Shown: positions 13,068 to 13,469 of the stretch, in pieces
Layout: every line of letters starts with the position of its first letter
How positions within the stretch are numbered: position 1 is the first letter of the stretch
Assembly (NCBI GenBank): GCA_023428865.1
Contig: JAEYWT010000195.1
Coordinates: 1-13,469, forward strand
Source: Bacteroidota bacterium
GTDB lineage: Bacteria > Bacteroidota > Bacteroidia > Flavobacteriales_F > PHOS-HE28
Direction: 5' to 3'
Length of the DNA stretch: 13,469 nt
Position numbers and translations under genes: made by a program
Notes under the pieces: generated by a model
The model's input: only the letters and a program-made list of their open reading frames with translations
Told to the model about the DNA's origin: nothing
Databases searched by the model: none

Positions 13068-13469
13068 TTTCCTCGGATGATCTCCACCGGATCCACTTGA
13101 CTGGCCTTGCGCGCCGGAAACCAACCCGCTACCCAAGTGGTGAGCAGCGCGAAGGTGACTGCGATGATGTGTACTTCGCGGAATAGTCGATCGGGAAGGT
13201 CTTTACCGTGGGTAATGCTGCCGTAACGAAGGGGATGTTGTCGATGATGTTCTGCAAAGTGAAACCGCCGATCAAGCCGGAGACACCGCCTGCGATACCG
13301 ATGATCATGCTCAACAATAGAAAGATCCGGCGCACGTCGCTCCCGCTGAAACCGGTGGCTTTCAGGATGGCGATTGCATCGAGCTTCTCATAGATCATCA
13401 TGTTCAGGATGTTGTAGATGCCGAAGCCGGCCACGATCAACAAGACCACACCCACCGCATAACTAATGA
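13064..13469 (-). CDS. FtsX/LolC-type ABC transporter permease, C-terminal part, apparently frameshifted
   Basis: The minus strand from the window edge reads ISYAVGVVLLIVAGFGIYNI, then LNMMIYEKLDAIAILKATGF and a further hydrophobic stretch, the C-terminal membrane domain of LolC/E or MacB-type permeases (the EKLDAIAILKATG coupling segment is diagnostic). In that frame the protein runs off after FPIDY into a non-family tail and stops at 13129. Another frame restores the family end, FREVHIIAVTFALLTTWVAG then WFPARKASQVDPVEIIRGK, with a stop at 13066-13064. One missing base near 13182-13184 (TATTCC for an expected TATTTCC type sequence) explains the switch. The restored stop overlaps the downstream ATPase start (ATGA). 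This is either a sequencing error or a recent inactivating deletion. The N-terminus lies outside the window. Confidence 0.8.

Noticed and set aside
12381..13136. Extended N-terminus of the ABC ATPase (start at 13136)
   Set aside because: The additional 23 residues come from the permease's coding region read out of frame; the ATG at 13067 overlaps the permease stop as ATGA and gives the normal family length.

Overview
The window carries a nearly complete, co-oriented gene set for the reductive degradation of pyrimidines (uracil/thymine), from nucleobase uptake to an acyl-CoA. It reads like a chromosomal segment of a Bacteroidota bacterium with a GC-rich genome. The support is indirect: start codons lack clear Shine-Dalgarno sequences, the Lol-type ABC transporter pair fits, and the intergenic spaces are full of short-word palindromic repeats of a kind I associate with that phylum. 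The phylum call is inference.

Layout. At the left edge a YajQ-family gene runs on the minus strand (457 down past position 1). Divergent from it, plus-strand genes run to 12378: CoA-acylating (methyl)malonate-semialdehyde dehydrogenase (551-2023); class III aminotransferase (2138-3493); a chimeric hypothetical ORF (3534-4097); NCS1-type nucleobase/cation symporter (4090-5541); dihydropyrimidinase (5668-7047); an inverted-repeat-bounded cassette with an orphan gene (7088-7978); beta-ureidopropionase (8065-8931); the NAD(P)H-oxidising PreT subunit (9070-10413); an inverted-repeat-bounded four-helix-bundle (23S rRNA intervening-sequence family) gene (about 10426-11010); and the catalytic PreA subunit of dihydropyrimidine dehydrogenase (11029-12378). 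Convergent with these, on the minus strand, are a LolD-type ATPase gene (12381-13067) and the C-terminal end of its FtsX/LolC-type permease (13064-13469), which carries an apparent one-base frameshift.

How the genes work together. The NCS1 carrier imports the base. PreT/PreA reduce it to the 5,6-dihydropyrimidine, dihydropyrimidinase opens the ring, and beta-ureidopropionase releases CO2 and ammonia to give beta-alanine (or beta-aminoisobutyrate). The aminotransferase makes (methyl)malonate semialdehyde, and the MmsA-type dehydrogenase converts that to acetyl-CoA or propionyl-CoA. No regulator is visible in the window.

Most unusual is what sits between the pathway genes. Nearly every junction downstream of mmsA holds a palindromic element built of short repeated words, and the word differs between junctions. 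Two of these elements are full cassettes with long inverted ends enclosing a gene. One encloses a four-helix-bundle protein between perfect 19-nt inverted repeats. The other encloses an orphan 198-residue protein between roughly 100-nt structured inverted repeats whose hairpin stems covary around a constant ATTA loop. A 97-bp copy without a gene at 5571-5667 looks like an internally deleted relative of the four-helix-bundle cassette. These elements are the best candidates for an under-described system.
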